A stretch of DNA of 64,000 nucleotides from Novosphingobium huizhouense (GTDB lineage Bacteria; Pseudomonadota; Alphaproteobacteria; Sphingomonadales; Sphingomonadaceae), in assembly GCF_020179475.1 (NCBI RefSeq), contig NZ_JAILXZ010000005.1, positions 52,640-116,639 of the forward strand, in the 5' to 3' direction. A program made the translations under genes and the position numbers. Of the stretch, positions 52,701 through 61,520 are shown piece by piece. Position 1 is the stretch's first letter. The number at the start of each line of letters is the position of its first letter. The notes beneath the pieces were generated by a model. That model was not told where the DNA came from. It did not search any database and was given only the letters and a program-made list of their open reading frames with translations.

Positions 52701-54003
52701 TTGGCGCGCTGACGCGGCCATCCAGGGCCTTGGCCGTACCCACCGCACGCATCAGGCAACCGCGCCGCTATTCCGTCCGGTATCGACCGACTGCCGCGGC
52801 GAGCGGCGCTTCATCTCGACGATCGCCCGCCGCCTCGACAGCCTTGGCGCCCTGACACGGGGCCAGCGCCAGACGGGCGGCCAGGGTCTGTTCGACCCGC
52901 GGGACAATCTTGAAAGCGACTATGCCAAGGAATCGCTCGAGACATGGTTTCGCCTTTTGGCCGATGGCAAGCTGCGCTCGACCACGCTTGACGAATTCCA
53001 GACCCTCACCGGACTTGAGCTGGAGGGTGAAGGCGGCGGGCTGAAGGAGGAGCTGCCGCCCATTCAGCGCTGGCTCAATCGTATCCTCGCGCTGCGCATC
53101 GCGCTGCAGAATGCGATCTTCGATGAATATCTCGGTCTGATCGAGGCCCGGATCGAGGCGGCGCGCGAAGCCGGCACCCTCGATCTTGGTGTCGAGAGCA
53201 TCAATGCCGAACGCATCACGATCCTCGATCGCACGGTGATCCGGCGCGACGAGACGAGCGGCGCGGAAACCGAGATCCTGCGCCTCGAAACGGAGGAGCG
53301 CTACAAGCCGGTCCCGCTGGACCGCGCGTTGCGGATCTTGGGCGACGACGCGCGCCCGCTGGTCAATCGCAAGTCCGGCAGGGCCGCGATCCGGTGCAGC
53401 ACCTATTCGCTCACCGACGACGATGGCGAGATCGTTCGCCGCTACGAGCTGGTTCGGCCGACCCGTTCCGAGCGGATGCGGCAAGACTTGCTGCTCGAAA
53501 CGATGTGGGAAGAGACCAGCGAGGCGGAATTTTCGGCGCTGTGGCAGGCCGAGGTGGAGGAGATGCGGAACAAGACCCGCACCAGCACGCTCTATTTGGT
53601 CGCGGGCCTGCTCCTGCCGGTCTGGGATCGCTTGCCCGACGATCACGTTCAGGTTTGGCGGCTGAACACCGATGACGGCCAGTCCTTCCTCGGCCGGATC
53701 GTCCCTGCACCGCTGGTGTCGAAGCTCGCGGATGCCTTCGGGATAAATGCCGCCATCACCGTGTCGGTCGACGATACCGCAAAGCATGTGATGACGACCG
53801 GCGAGATATCGTCCGTCGGAGCCTACCGGCTCAAGCGCAGCCTGGTCGCCGGCCAGCAGCGCCTCGAATTGCTCGATTGGCCGCACACGCGGCTTGCCGA
53901 ACTCAAGGCGGCGGGCTGTTTTACCGACATCATCCAGCACAGGACGCGGATGTTCGTCCCCGTCGCGCATGCCGCCGCCGTCATCGAGCGCATCACCGCC
54001 TGA
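49786..54003 (+). CDS. Strawberry-notch-family helicase with methyltransferase-like domain
   Basis: A 1405-residue protein. The N-terminal 450 residues include a Rossmann methyltransferase-like domain with SAGTGLLA and NPPF at residues 200-203, the adenine-N6 type catalytic motif. Next is an SF2 helicase: Walker A GDGTGAGKG (474-482), the D582-E-A-H box, and a C-terminal strawberry-notch domain with QGLGRTHRTHQ. GGAGG upstream supports the ATG at 49786. Related plasmid and phage proteins combine these parts; their exact role is unknown. DNA protection or remodelling during transfer is plausible. Confidence 0.9.
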   Translation: MRTSAAALELNFTEPSITAAKAIHAVLRKGNGIDRPCLLRTMETAYGSTAADGHWSLRDAYDVLELAQVLHLATLDLPQEPAECLTALTALTASLPTHTVRSEDQIALQQFSTPAAIGYLAALAARITAADTVLEPSAGTGLLAAFAARVGAKLVLNEIDPARAVMLEAGFPTASVSRHDGELIHDLLPLSIRPTAVLINPPFSRSMGRHADPLAAFRHLRAALKRLGAGGRCAAILPDRVDTSSRAWAKATDGCAVTLHVELPANAYAKHGTSQIVKLIVLEKGSQDDVALIRCSSLAEVLAAISTSATSVTATPRCSPVRLAPTRAHGSLLGGLSSRPRLSAPIAKAAPSLGALDIGYHVFAEPVPTGEAVGVYLPYRPSRIAISCASAHPTALVESIAMGSITAPRPSYVPKLPTRVVADRVLSDAQLETLIYAGDAFERDISGLFKAAEEGLSLAPDQDGRPYRTGFFLGDGTGAGKGRQVAAIILDQWLRGRRKHIWISKTETLLEDARRDWTAVGGLALDIQHLNQWKLGTPIGAAEGVLFLTYATLRSNRGDKGTRLQQILDWVGDDFDGMMVFDEAHEMAGVAGGEGRFGTKDGSDQGIAGVRLQNLLPRARVLYVSATGASDVNNLAYATRLGLWGPTTAFADRRAFVDSLRRGGIAAMELIARDLKMQGLYVARALSFAGVEYDILEHRLTPDQIEVYDAYADAWAIIHANLRTALDATRVTDSFSNDTYNSGAKAAALSIFESTKQRFFGQILIGMKLPSLIPAIRADLARGESVVIQLVSTSEAMLNRALAALNAEDRANLDIELSPKEFVMSYLTAAFPVRQMKTFVDDTGKIRSEPMSDEEGRPIFSQEAIEMRDNLVERFCSLPIVGSALDHIIGHFGSDAVAEVTGRSRRIVVDAHGRQRIESRSPRTNLAETDAFMRNEKKILIFSDAGGTGRSYHASLTAENQSRRNHYLLEPGWRADAAIQGLGRTHRTHQATAPLFRPVSTDCRGERRFISTIARRLDSLGALTRGQRQTGGQGLFDPRDNLESDYAKESLETWFRLLADGKLRSTTLDEFQTLTGLELEGEGGGLKEELPPIQRWLNRILALRIALQNAIFDEYLGLIEARIEAAREAGTLDLGVESINAERITILDRTVIRRDETSGAETEILRLETEERYKPVPLDRALRILGDDARPLVNRKSGRAAIRCSTYSLTDDDGEIVRRYELVRPTRSERMRQDLLLETMWEETSEAEFSALWQAEVEEMRNKTRTSTLYLVAGLLLPVWDRLPDDHVQVWRLNTDDGQSFLGRIVPAPLVSKLADAFGINAAITVSVDDTAKHVMTTGEISSVGAYRLKRSLVAGQQRLELLDWPHTRLAELKAAGCFTDIIQHRTRMFVPVAHAAAVIERITA

Positions 54004-54126
54004 CGATCCAGCTCCTCTCTCCGCGGTCAGCGCAGGAGAGGGGAGGGAGCCTTCGGCTTTGTGGGCCTGATGAGCAGGCTCGCGTGACCGCCGAGGCGGC
54101 GCGCCAGTTCCAGATGGAGACAACCG

Positions 54127-56190
54127 ATGATCCAGTCCGTAAAGGTCAAGAACCTCTCGCTGTCCAAGGACAATGTCCGCAAATCCAGCCGTGAGGCCAG
54201 TATCGACGCCCTCGCAGCCAGCATTGCAACGCAAGGCTTGTTGCAGAACCTCATCGTTACCCCGCTCAAGAAGGCGGGCCATTTCACCGTCAAGGCGGGC
54301 GGGCGCCGGCTGCGCGCACTCCAGAGCCTGATCGAACAGGGCACGTTGCCCGCCGACCATGTCGTGCCTGTCCTCGTCCTTACCGACGACGACAACTCGG
54401 TCGAGGCCAGCCTGACCGAGAACTTCCAGCGCGTTCCGATGAACCCGGCGGATGAAAGCACCGCGTTCAACTTCCTCATCCAGAAGGGGATGAACGCCGA
54501 GGACGTTGCCAAGCGCCAGGGCGTCACCACCCGCTTCGTCGAGCAGCGGGTGCGGCTTGCGGAGCTCGCGCCGAGCGTGTTCCAGGCTCTCGCCGCCGGT
54601 GAAATCACCCTGGGTGTCGCCCAGGCCTATGCCGTGACGAGCGACATCGATCGTCAGGCGCGCGTCTTCGCGCAGATGAGCACCTCCTATTACGGCGATC
54701 AGCCCGACAACATCCGGCGTGCGATCCTCAACGGCACGATCAAGGCGAACGATGCCAAGGCGCGGTTCATCGGTCGCGATGCCTATGTCGCGGCAGGCGG
54801 CCGCATCGAGGGTGATCTCTTTGCCGCCGAGGGGGACGAGAACTGGATCGACGTCGATCTTCTCGAAGATCTTGCCGGCAAAAAGCTCGAGGCGGCCGCT
54901 GCCGCACTCGCGCAGGCGGAGGGCCTCGCGTTCGTGACGCCGATCGCGGCTACTCACGTTCCCTATGATCTCGAGCGTCAGCTTCATGAATTTCACGCGC
55001 CCGCGCGGCCGCTGAGCGAGGAGGAAAGCGCACGTGTCGAAGCCCTTTCGGCCGAAAATGACCAACTCGTCGAGCGGCTTGAGTGTGAACTGACCGACGG
55101 GACGCCGGAAGCCGAGGCGGCGAACGATCGCCTCGAGGAGATCGAACGGGAGCTTGAAGACATCGAGGAGTCCCGTCGCGAGATCGATCCGGCGGTCCGG
55201 GCACAGATCGGGACGTTCGTCTATATCGGTGGTGATGGCGAAGCCCGCGTTCACACCCGCATGTTCAGCGAGAAGCCCGTTGTCGATCCGAATGCTGCGC
55301 CCAAGGTGACGGGCGGTGCCAATGGTGACGACGGCGCCGGCGACATCGATCATGGACCCAAGCTCAGTGCTACGCTGATCGACGAACTGGCGACCCAGCG
55401 CCGGCAGATCCTCGTCGCCCATATCGCCAGCGATCCGGCGATGGCGTTGGACCTCACCATCTTCCTGATGGCGCAGAATGTCGTCTTCGAGCAAAACTAC
55501 GTCCGCAACCACTCGACGCTCAAGTCGAGCGGCGCGCAATTCCCGATCTTCGGCTTCCGCGACGAAGGATCGATGGCGTCGCAGACCATCGAGGATCAGC
55601 GCCAGCGTCTCGATACGAGCTGGGCCGGTCACAAGACCATGACCGAACGTTTCGACGCCTTTCGCGCGCTCGACGACGAGGCCCGCGGCAGTTGGGTGGC
55701 CTTCTCGATCGCACGCACGCTGGAACCGAGCCTGAACATTGCCGAGGGCGGACGGTCGAACGGGTTCCATGACCATCTTGGTCGCGCGCTCGACATTCAG
55801 GTCGAGCATTGGTGGCGCCCCACGGCCGAGAACTTCTTCGGCCGTGTCAAAAAGGAGGTCATGCTTGCCGCGCTCGAGGACATTGGCGGGCCGATCCTGC
55901 GCGGGCGCTACAAGGACGCAAAGAAGAGCGACCTTGCCGCAACCTGCGCCGCGCTGTGCAACGGACAGGGGATCGTCGAGGCCGAAATCCGCGAAAAGGC
56001 GACGGCCTGGCTGCCTGATGCCATGCGCTTCGACGCCATCGAGCAGCCCGAGACCATAGCGCTGCGCTCGACGTTCATCGACGAGGCCGATGATGTCGAT
56101 CCCGGCGATGATGGTGACGATGTCGATGACGAGTCGGACCTGGAGGACGCGTCGCACGACGGTCAGGACGATTTGAGCGAGGCGGCCTGA
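54127..56190 (+). CDS. Large ParB-domain protein, plasmid accessory
   Basis: A 687-residue protein with a ParB/Spo0J-like N-terminal domain (AGGRRLRALQSL at about 58-69, SLTENFQR near 96-103) and a helix-turn-helix at about 120-140 (AEDVAKRQGVTTRFVEQRVRLAEL). A Glu-rich coiled coil follows near residues 300-350, then a long uncharacterised C-terminal part ending in an acidic Asp/Glu tail. It is not the partition ParB, which is encoded at 44129-45145. This type occurs beside sbnotch and ardC genes on plasmids and may be a nuclease or DNA-loading factor. Confidence 0.85.
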   Translation: MIQSVKVKNLSLSKDNVRKSSREASIDALAASIATQGLLQNLIVTPLKKAGHFTVKAGGRRLRALQSLIEQGTLPADHVVPVLVLTDDDNSVEASLTENFQRVPMNPADESTAFNFLIQKGMNAEDVAKRQGVTTRFVEQRVRLAELAPSVFQALAAGEITLGVAQAYAVTSDIDRQARVFAQMSTSYYGDQPDNIRRAILNGTIKANDAKARFIGRDAYVAAGGRIEGDLFAAEGDENWIDVDLLEDLAGKKLEAAAAALAQAEGLAFVTPIAATHVPYDLERQLHEFHAPARPLSEEESARVEALSAENDQLVERLECELTDGTPEAEAANDRLEEIERELEDIEESRREIDPAVRAQIGTFVYIGGDGEARVHTRMFSEKPVVDPNAAPKVTGGANGDDGAGDIDHGPKLSATLIDELATQRRQILVAHIASDPAMALDLTIFLMAQNVVFEQNYVRNHSTLKSSGAQFPIFGFRDEGSMASQTIEDQRQRLDTSWAGHKTMTERFDAFRALDDEARGSWVAFSIARTLEPSLNIAEGGRSNGFHDHLGRALDIQVEHWWRPTAENFFGRVKKEVMLAALEDIGGPILRGRYKDAKKSDLAATCAALCNGQGIVEAEIREKATAWLPDAMRFDAIEQPETIALRSTFIDEADDVDPGDDGDDVDDESDLEDASHDGQDDLSEAA

Positions 56191-56218
56191 CGCCCGTTTG
56201 AACGGTTCGAGGCGACTG

Positions 56219-56255
56219 GGGGCGGCACTCTTCGCGGAGTGTCGCCCCTCCTTTT
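56219..56255 (+). terminator. Rho-independent terminator after the ParB-domain gene
   Basis: Arms 56219-56230 and 56237-56248 form a 12-bp GC-rich stem (one G-T pair) with a 6-base loop, followed by TCCTTTT. It lies 29 bases after the stop and before ardC, so ardC may have its own promoter or be read at reduced level. Confidence 0.75.
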
Positions 56256-56322
56256 GTGCCCCGGCGGCAGGCTCTGTGAGGGGAGGGTGCTGGTCCGGGC
56301 TCGCCTCTACCAGATCAGGAGA

Positions 56323-57252
56323 ATGACCGTGGCCAAGACCACCGATAAACCGTCGCCTGCCGACACCATCACCAACGCGATCATCGACAAACTCGAAGCG
56401 GGCGTACGCCCTTGGGTGAAACCGTGGCGACCTGGCCTCGGCGGGCGTCCCCTTCGCGCGACCGGCGACGCGTATAAGGGCATCAATTGCTTCTGGCTGT
56501 GGCTCTGCGCCGAATGCGCCGGCTACCATTCTCGTACCTGGATGACGTATAAACAGTCACAGGCACTGGGCGGCCAGGTCCGCGAAGGCGAGCGGTCGCA
56601 AATCGCGATCTTCTACAAATCGTACAGCAAAACCGTGGAGTCGCCCGTCACCGGCGACACCACGGACGAAATGCGACGCGTGCTGCGATCCTACGCCGTC
56701 TTCAATGCCGATCAGATCGACGGGCTGCCGGAGAAGTTTTATCTAAGCCCCCTCAGCGTGGTCGCGCCTGACGACGAACTGCCGGATCGCGCAGAGCGCT
56801 TCCTCGATGCCCTTCCGGCGAGGGTTCACCAGTGCGGCGATCGGGCCTTCTACGACCGTGTTGCCGACAGCATCACGATGCCGCCCGTGGCGTTGTTTTC
56901 CACCCGTGCCTATTTCGCTTCGACGTTAGCGCATGAGGCAGGGCATTGGACCGGCCATCCTGACCGGCTCAACCGTGAGTTCGGCAGGAAATTAGGCGAC
57001 AACGCCTATGCTTTCGAAGAGCTTTGCGCCGAGATGACATCTGCCCTGCTCGGCGCGGATCTTGGCCTCCCGACCGCCCATATCGACGATCATGCAGCGT
57101 ATATCGGCTCGTGGCTCGCGGTGCTGCGCAAGGATTCCCGCGCCATCATGACGGCTGCGGCAAAAGCCGAAGCGGCCGCCGCCTTTCTGCTCCGCGCAAC
57201 TGGCCTCGCCACGTCGGACGACGCCAAGGAACAAATCCGTGAAGCAGCATGA
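56323..57252 (+). CDS. ardC: ArdC-type antirestriction protein
   Basis: A 309-residue protein with an N-terminal single-stranded-DNA-binding domain (IIDKLEAGVRPWVKPW, GINCFWLWL, TWMTYKQSQALGGQVREGERS) and a zinc metallopeptidase-like domain with HEAGH at 204-208 and a later ELCAEMTSALL. ArdC of IncW plasmids binds ssDNA and helps plasmids escape restriction on entry. The ATG at 56323 follows AGGAGA closely; a GTG two codons on is an alternative. Confidence 0.92.
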   Translation: MTVAKTTDKPSPADTITNAIIDKLEAGVRPWVKPWRPGLGGRPLRATGDAYKGINCFWLWLCAECAGYHSRTWMTYKQSQALGGQVREGERSQIAIFYKSYSKTVESPVTGDTTDEMRRVLRSYAVFNADQIDGLPEKFYLSPLSVVAPDDELPDRAERFLDALPARVHQCGDRAFYDRVADSITMPPVALFSTRAYFASTLAHEAGHWTGHPDRLNREFGRKLGDNAYAFEELCAEMTSALLGADLGLPTAHIDDHAAYIGSWLAVLRKDSRAIMTAAAKAEAAAAFLLRATGLATSDDAKEQIREAA

Positions 57253-57684
57253 TCGCGGCGATCGCCTGCCCCGACCCCGGTGGCTACCGTCCGTCCTTCT
57301 CCTGATTCGCAATCTGGTGACTTCGTCGAGCGCAATTCGCGAAGCGGCAGTAACACTCATTCGCCTCGCCGACGCGATCAGTCTCGATTCGAACGATAGG
57401 CGACAGAGCGCCGAGCCTACTTTGCCGGCGGCTCACCCATACGCCGTTCGTCGGGAGGTGCGGAAACGTCGGATTGTGCCAAGACCCGCCGTTCGGCGGA
57501 CATCAAGCTGCCGGGCGGCAACGCGCCTCAATAGCGGTCATTCGACGCCGCGATCACCTAACCCAGAAGCGGTCGGTCGCGCGATGACCCAACTGACTTA
57601 TTCGTATAATCAATTCGATGGCGCGGTCGCCGGCCCCAAAGCCCGATGCCGATGGTTCAGGGTAACCAATCGGAGTTTTGCTGA
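57253..57684. other. Long non-coding stretch after ardC
   Basis: This 432-base region has no frame with family features on either strand; the long plus-strand frame across it is Arg/Ser-rich and unconvincing. It may mark the edge of the plasmid backbone. Nothing else was recognised. Confidence 0.5.
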
Positions 57685-58458
57685 ATGCATGAGATTCGAC
57701 GCGGTTCTGGCCGCCAGCTGCTACTAATTCACGGTCTCGGCGGAAGCTGGAAGTCGTGGAGCACCGTCATGGACGCCCTCAGTGCCGAGCGGTCGCTTAT
57801 CGTGGTTGACCTTCCCGGACACGGCGCAAGTCCAGCTGGCCAGGATAGCGGGACCTTCGATGGCCTCGTTGGCAGCGTCGAGCGTTACATCGCGGAACGC
57901 AGACTTGAAGGAATCGATGTCGTCGGTAGCTCAATGGGTGCGCGGATTGCGCTGGAGCTTGCGCGGCGTGGCCGGGTCGGCAACGTCGTGGCCCTCGATC
58001 CTGGCGGCTTCTGGCGCGGCTGGGAGCGCACATTCTTCAAAGTTACCATCGGAGTCTCGGGGCGGTTGGTTCGGGCAATCCGGCCTATGCTGCCAACGCT
58101 AAGCAAGAACGCAGCGTCACGCACGGCGCTGTTAGCGCAGCTGTCGGCTCGCCCTTGGGCGCTCGACCCGACGGTTGTCGCGACCGAGCTTGAAAGCTTA
58201 AGCGCCACGTCAACATTCGATGCTCTGGTGAATGATCTCGCCAGCGGGCCTGAGCAAATTGGTCCAGCAGCCGATCCGTCTCGGCGGATCGTAATCGGTT
58301 GGGGTCGCCGCGATCGCTTATGCCTGCCAAGACAAGCGGCGCGTGCAAAGGCCGCCTTTCCTTCCGCCGAGCTGCACTGGTTCAAGGCAAGCGGGCATTT
58401 TCCAATGTTGGACCAGCCTGACGAGACAGTTGCAGTAATATTTGCCGCAATCCAGTAG
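57685..58458 (+). CDS. Alpha/beta hydrolase
   Basis: A 257-residue serine hydrolase with LLLIHGLGGSWKSW (oxyanion region), the nucleophile S83 in GSSMG, a probable acid in WGRRDRLCLP, and H in ASGHFPMLDQPDE. The lid is short. Substrate cannot be inferred; no pathway partners are adjacent. It stands alone between the plasmid backbone and the sulfite operon. The exact start (57685 or a nearby codon) is uncertain. Confidence 0.85.
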   Translation: MHEIRRGSGRQLLLIHGLGGSWKSWSTVMDALSAERSLIVVDLPGHGASPAGQDSGTFDGLVGSVERYIAERRLEGIDVVGSSMGARIALELARRGRVGNVVALDPGGFWRGWERTFFKVTIGVSGRLVRAIRPMLPTLSKNAASRTALLAQLSARPWALDPTVVATELESLSATSTFDALVNDLASGPEQIGPAADPSRRIVIGWGRRDRLCLPRQAARAKAAFPSAELHWFKASGHFPMLDQPDETVAVIFAAIQ

Positions 58459-58556
58459 TGCACCTTCGTCGCACACGGTATCTGGCTCTATTACTCACTC
58501 GAAGACAAGATCCTGCGCCGAGCGCGCATCCGGTACTACAGCTGACGACGCCGCGA

Positions 58557-59006
58557 TCAGGCGAGCCAGAGCCCGATCAGCGCTGCGATCGACACCATGA
58601 CCAGGAATCCGTTGACGAGGATCAATAGCCAGCCGGGTAGCTTCGCCGTGTCGGGCTTGGGCGGCGGCACACCCGGTGCGAACTCGCGCCAGATCGCGGC
58701 GATAAAGCACAGGGCGCTGAATAGGACCAGAACCGAGCCGGTGCCCGCGATCATCCAGTCGGGCACCAGCTTGTCGAGCAAGGCGCGAGCACCGATGCCG
58801 GCTGCCAAAGCAGCGAGCCCGGTTCGCACCCAGGCGGCATAGGTCCGTTCGGCCGCGAGGACGGTCCGATCCGCAGCAAGTACTGTGCGGCGATCGGCGC
58901 TGTTGGTCTGCTGCTCGGCGCTGGTCGCGAGCTTGTCGGCGCTCTTGACCAACTGCTTGGCCGCGTGGGCGGGCTTTGCCGGGTCCGGCGGGGTGTCGTC
59001 GGTCAC
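58557..59006 (-). CDS. DUF202-family membrane protein
   Basis: A 149-residue protein with an Ala/Lys/Thr-rich N-terminal helix and then three membrane segments. The DUF202 signature LAAERTYAAWVRTGLAALAAG lies before the first. The start GTG overlaps the stop of the MBL-fold gene upstream. The function of this family is unknown. It ends the sulfite-oxidation operon. Confidence 0.82.
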   Translation of the reverse strand: MTDDTPPDPAKPAHAAKQLVKSADKLATSAEQQTNSADRRTVLAADRTVLAAERTYAAWVRTGLAALAAGIGARALLDKLVPDWMIAGTGSVLVLFSALCFIAAIWREFAPGVPPPKPDTAKLPGWLLILVNGFLVMVSIAALIGLWLA

Positions 59007-59662
59007 AGGTCGAACCCGTCACCGGGCTGCTGGAGCCGGTGGAAGGTTATGCCAGCCTTCTCGAAATAGGGCTCATAGGTATCGTAGCGCTGCGTCAGGA
59101 ACCAGTCGCGGGCATAGCCATCGTGGACCGGGAGCACATGGCTTGGACGCATGGAGCTGGCGAACTCGTAGGCGCCGATCTCGGTCAGGAACGGCGCCAT
59201 CACCGGCAGCGCCAGCGCCTCAATTCCAGCAAATTGGTGGAGCCGTTCATCAAAGCTATCGCCGGGATTGAGAAGGCGATCATTGACGACGAATGCCAGA
59301 ACGGCCGGGATTTCTTCGGCGAGGATCGGCTCATGGCGCACCGGCAGGGCACGGACCGTGAATGGTCCAAGGTCGAGCCCTTCCTCTCCGACCTCGCTGA
59401 CGGTGAAGCCCTGGCTGCGCAACGTGGCTGCGACCTTGTTGCCTCCGAATATCCGCGGTTCGCCATCGCCGACGATGGTGCGTAGCGCCTCGCAGTCGAA
59501 ATGATCGGGATGGCCGTGCGTAAATAGGATGAAATCCACGTCGCTGAGGTCGCGAGGATCGACGCGCCCATCGACGAACGAGAATTTGCCCGGGTCGAAC
59601 AGCAGCCGCTTGCCGTCGAGCGTCAGCCGCAGGCAGCTATGCACAAATTTCTCGATACGCAT
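59003..59662 (-). CDS. MBL-fold metallo-hydrolase
   Basis: A 219-residue metallo-beta-lactamase-fold protein with the metal motif THGHPDH (H49, H51, D53, H54), later ligands in LLNPGDSF, and the terminal VLPVHDGYARD. It resembles UlaG-like or YtsR-like soluble hydrolases. It lies 47 bases after sorB and is coupled to the DUF202 gene. Its link to sulfur metabolism is only positional. Confidence 0.87.
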   Translation of the reverse strand: MRIEKFVHSCLRLTLDGKRLLFDPGKFSFVDGRVDPRDLSDVDFILFTHGHPDHFDCEALRTIVGDGEPRIFGGNKVAATLRSQGFTVSEVGEEGLDLGPFTVRALPVRHEPILAEEIPAVLAFVVNDRLLNPGDSFDERLHQFAGIEALALPVMAPFLTEIGAYEFASSMRPSHVLPVHDGYARDWFLTQRYDTYEPYFEKAGITFHRLQQPGDGFDL

Positions 59663-59709
59663 CGGGCGCCTCCTTCATTCAAGCAACGCGGCGCGCGGCG
59701 ATAAGTCAC

Positions 59710-60183
59710 TCAGCCAGTCCCGCCCGACGCGTCGGGAGCGCCCTGACTTCCGGATTCCTTGCCGGCCGGCGCCGCGCTGCCCTGCTTCGCGCTCAGCGCC
59801 GTCAGATAGTCGACGATCGCCGGGATATCCTTTTCCGAGACCGGTGCCTTATAGACCTCCTTCATCTTGGTGACCGTCGCCTTCCACTGGTCGGCCGTGA
59901 GCGCGGGCTGGGTCAGCGCCATGCTGGCCGAATGGCACGAGGTGCAGTTCGCATTGATCACGTCGGCGTGCGGTCCGTCAGGATATTGCTGGTCGTCGAG
60001 CGGCAGGTCGACCGCGTCCGATGTGAGTGTGAAGCCTCCAAACGCGACACTCGATGGCGCCGGCCCGCTGGGAGCCGGAGGTGGCGGGGCTACACGGCTG
60101 CCGGGCGGGCCGATCGCGATTAGTACGAGGGCAGCAAGGCCGACTGCGCCGAACGAGAGCGTGCCGATCGAAGGGACTTTCAT
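59710..60183 (-). CDS. sorB: SorB cytochrome c subunit of sulfite dehydrogenase
   Basis: A 157-residue protein with an N-terminal membrane or signal segment (LSFGAVGLAALVLIAIG), a Pro/Ala-rich linker and one haem site CTSCH at residues 80-84. A later Met (VTKMKEVY) is a likely axial ligand. GAGGAG before the ATG at 60183 fixes the start. It lies 11 bases after the molybdenum subunit gene, the sorAB order. It takes electrons from sulfite oxidation. Confidence 0.85.
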   Translation of the reverse strand: MKVPSIGTLSFGAVGLAALVLIAIGPPGSRVAPPPPAPSGPAPSSVAFGGFTLTSDAVDLPLDDQQYPDGPHADVINANCTSCHSASMALTQPALTADQWKATVTKMKEVYKAPVSEKDIPAIVDYLTALSAKQGSAAPAGKESGSQGAPDASGGTG

Positions 60184-60194
60184 CTCGGCTCTCC

Positions 60195-61433
60195 TCAGGA
60201 CGCAGTGATGTTGGTGGTTTCGATATTGCCGCGCATGAACCCGCCCGGGTTCCAGATCGGCGCCATCGGCTGCGCGACCCCGGCCGTGTTCCAGCAGCGC
60301 GACATCAGCCGCACATTTCCGCGCGCCGGCAGCGGCACCTGCGTGTCCCAGCGGCGGAAGCTGTATTTGCCGTGATCGGGACCGAGGCGGGTGTGATACC
60401 AGGTACGCCCGCCGTCGGTGGAGACATCCACCTTGGCGACCCCGCAATCGCCGCCCATCGCGATGCCACCGAGTGGTATCGTCTGGTCAAAGGCAATGGC
60501 CTGTCCTTCGCCGAGGCTCGTTACCCAGGAGCGCGGGATCATCCGGTTGATCGGGACGGTCGGGAAGTCCTTGGCACCGGGCTTCACATTGGCGCCAGGC
60601 GTCGCCGGGATTTTGTAAGCCTTGGCCATCCAATATTCGTCGTCGGGGCCGGGCAGCACCTCGATGTCGTTGAGCATCTTGACCCAGTAGGTCGAATACC
60701 AGCCCGGCACGATCAGCCGGCAGGGAAAGCCGTTGAGCAAGGGCAACTGCTCACCGTTCATGCCGAAGGCGATCATCACCTCGCCGTCGTGGGCGTGATC
60801 GATGTCGAGCGCCTTCTCGAAATCCGGCGCGCCGGCGACGACGGGCTGGTCGAGCGCGCCGAAACGCACCTGCACCGCGCCCGGCTTCACGCCGGCAAAA
60901 TCGAGGATGTCGCGCAGCCGCACGCCGAGCCATTTGGCATTGCCCATCGCACCATTGCCCCATTGTGCGCCGGGCACACGCGGCTGGAACAGGCCGCGGC
61001 TGTTGCCCGAGCACTGATTGACCGCGGCCATCTCGACGCGCGGCAGGCGGAGCAGCTGCGCAAGGCTGATCGATAGCGGCCGGTTGACGTGGCCTCGAAC
61101 GGTGAGCCGAAAGGTATCGACATCGATCGACGTCGGGATATCGGCCCAGTGCCAGCGCACGAAAAACTGGTCGTTGGGAGTGAACACGTCGCGGTCAAAC
61201 ACCTCCATCGGGGTCTCGAGCAGCGGCGGGTGCATGCGCTGGAGGATCATGCTGCCTTTGCCGGGAAAGGCGCTGGTCATCGGCCGTCCGGCATTGCCAC
61301 CTGGCAGATGGAGATCGACAAGGCTCTGTGCGAGCGCTGGGCCTGCGGCGAGCGCGGCACCGCCCAGTGCGGCCTGGCCGAGGAAACGGCGACGACTGCT
61401 TTGCGCGGCGAGCCAGGTGTCGAGCTTGTCCAT
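60195..61433 (-). CDS. sorA: SorA molybdopterin sulfite dehydrogenase subunit
   Basis: A 412-residue periplasmic enzyme of the sulfite oxidase family. A twin-arginine signal (SSRRRFLGQAALGGAALAAG) precedes the Mo-cofactor domain with C141 in NQCSGNSRG as the molybdenum ligand. The C-terminal dimerisation domain has VDVSTDGGRTWYHTRL and SRCWNTAGVAQP, both typical of the family. It oxidises sulfite to sulfate and passes electrons to the SorB cytochrome encoded next. Confidence 0.93.
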   Translation of the reverse strand: MDKLDTWLAAQSSRRRFLGQAALGGAALAAGPALAQSLVDLHLPGGNAGRPMTSAFPGKGSMILQRMHPPLLETPMEVFDRDVFTPNDQFFVRWHWADIPTSIDVDTFRLTVRGHVNRPLSISLAQLLRLPRVEMAAVNQCSGNSRGLFQPRVPGAQWGNGAMGNAKWLGVRLRDILDFAGVKPGAVQVRFGALDQPVVAGAPDFEKALDIDHAHDGEVMIAFGMNGEQLPLLNGFPCRLIVPGWYSTYWVKMLNDIEVLPGPDDEYWMAKAYKIPATPGANVKPGAKDFPTVPINRMIPRSWVTSLGEGQAIAFDQTIPLGGIAMGGDCGVAKVDVSTDGGRTWYHTRLGPDHGKYSFRRWDTQVPLPARGNVRLMSRCWNTAGVAQPMAPIWNPGGFMRGNIETTNITAS

Positions 61434-61520
61434 GATAGCATTCCCTTCTTCGGGCGAACGTGGCCGACCCGGCTCGTCGAGCCAAGCGATCGGATTTTCG
61501 ATTTTGATCGCCTCAGGCGA

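Noticed and set aside
54004..54060. Purine-rich hairpin after the strawberry-notch gene as terminator
   Set aside because: CTCTCC/GGAGAG arms can pair, but no T-run follows and the next gene is close on the same strand.
52768..56529. 1253-codon open frame on the minus strand
   Set aside because: It lies antisense to the strawberry-notch and ParB-domain genes, whose motifs are clear. The antisense product is Arg/Gly/Asp-rich with no family motifs, as expected in GC-rich DNA.
57239..57727. 162-codon plus-strand frame after ardC
   Set aside because: It overlaps the ends of ardC and the start of the hydrolase; composition is Arg/Ser-rich with no domain or ribosome binding site.
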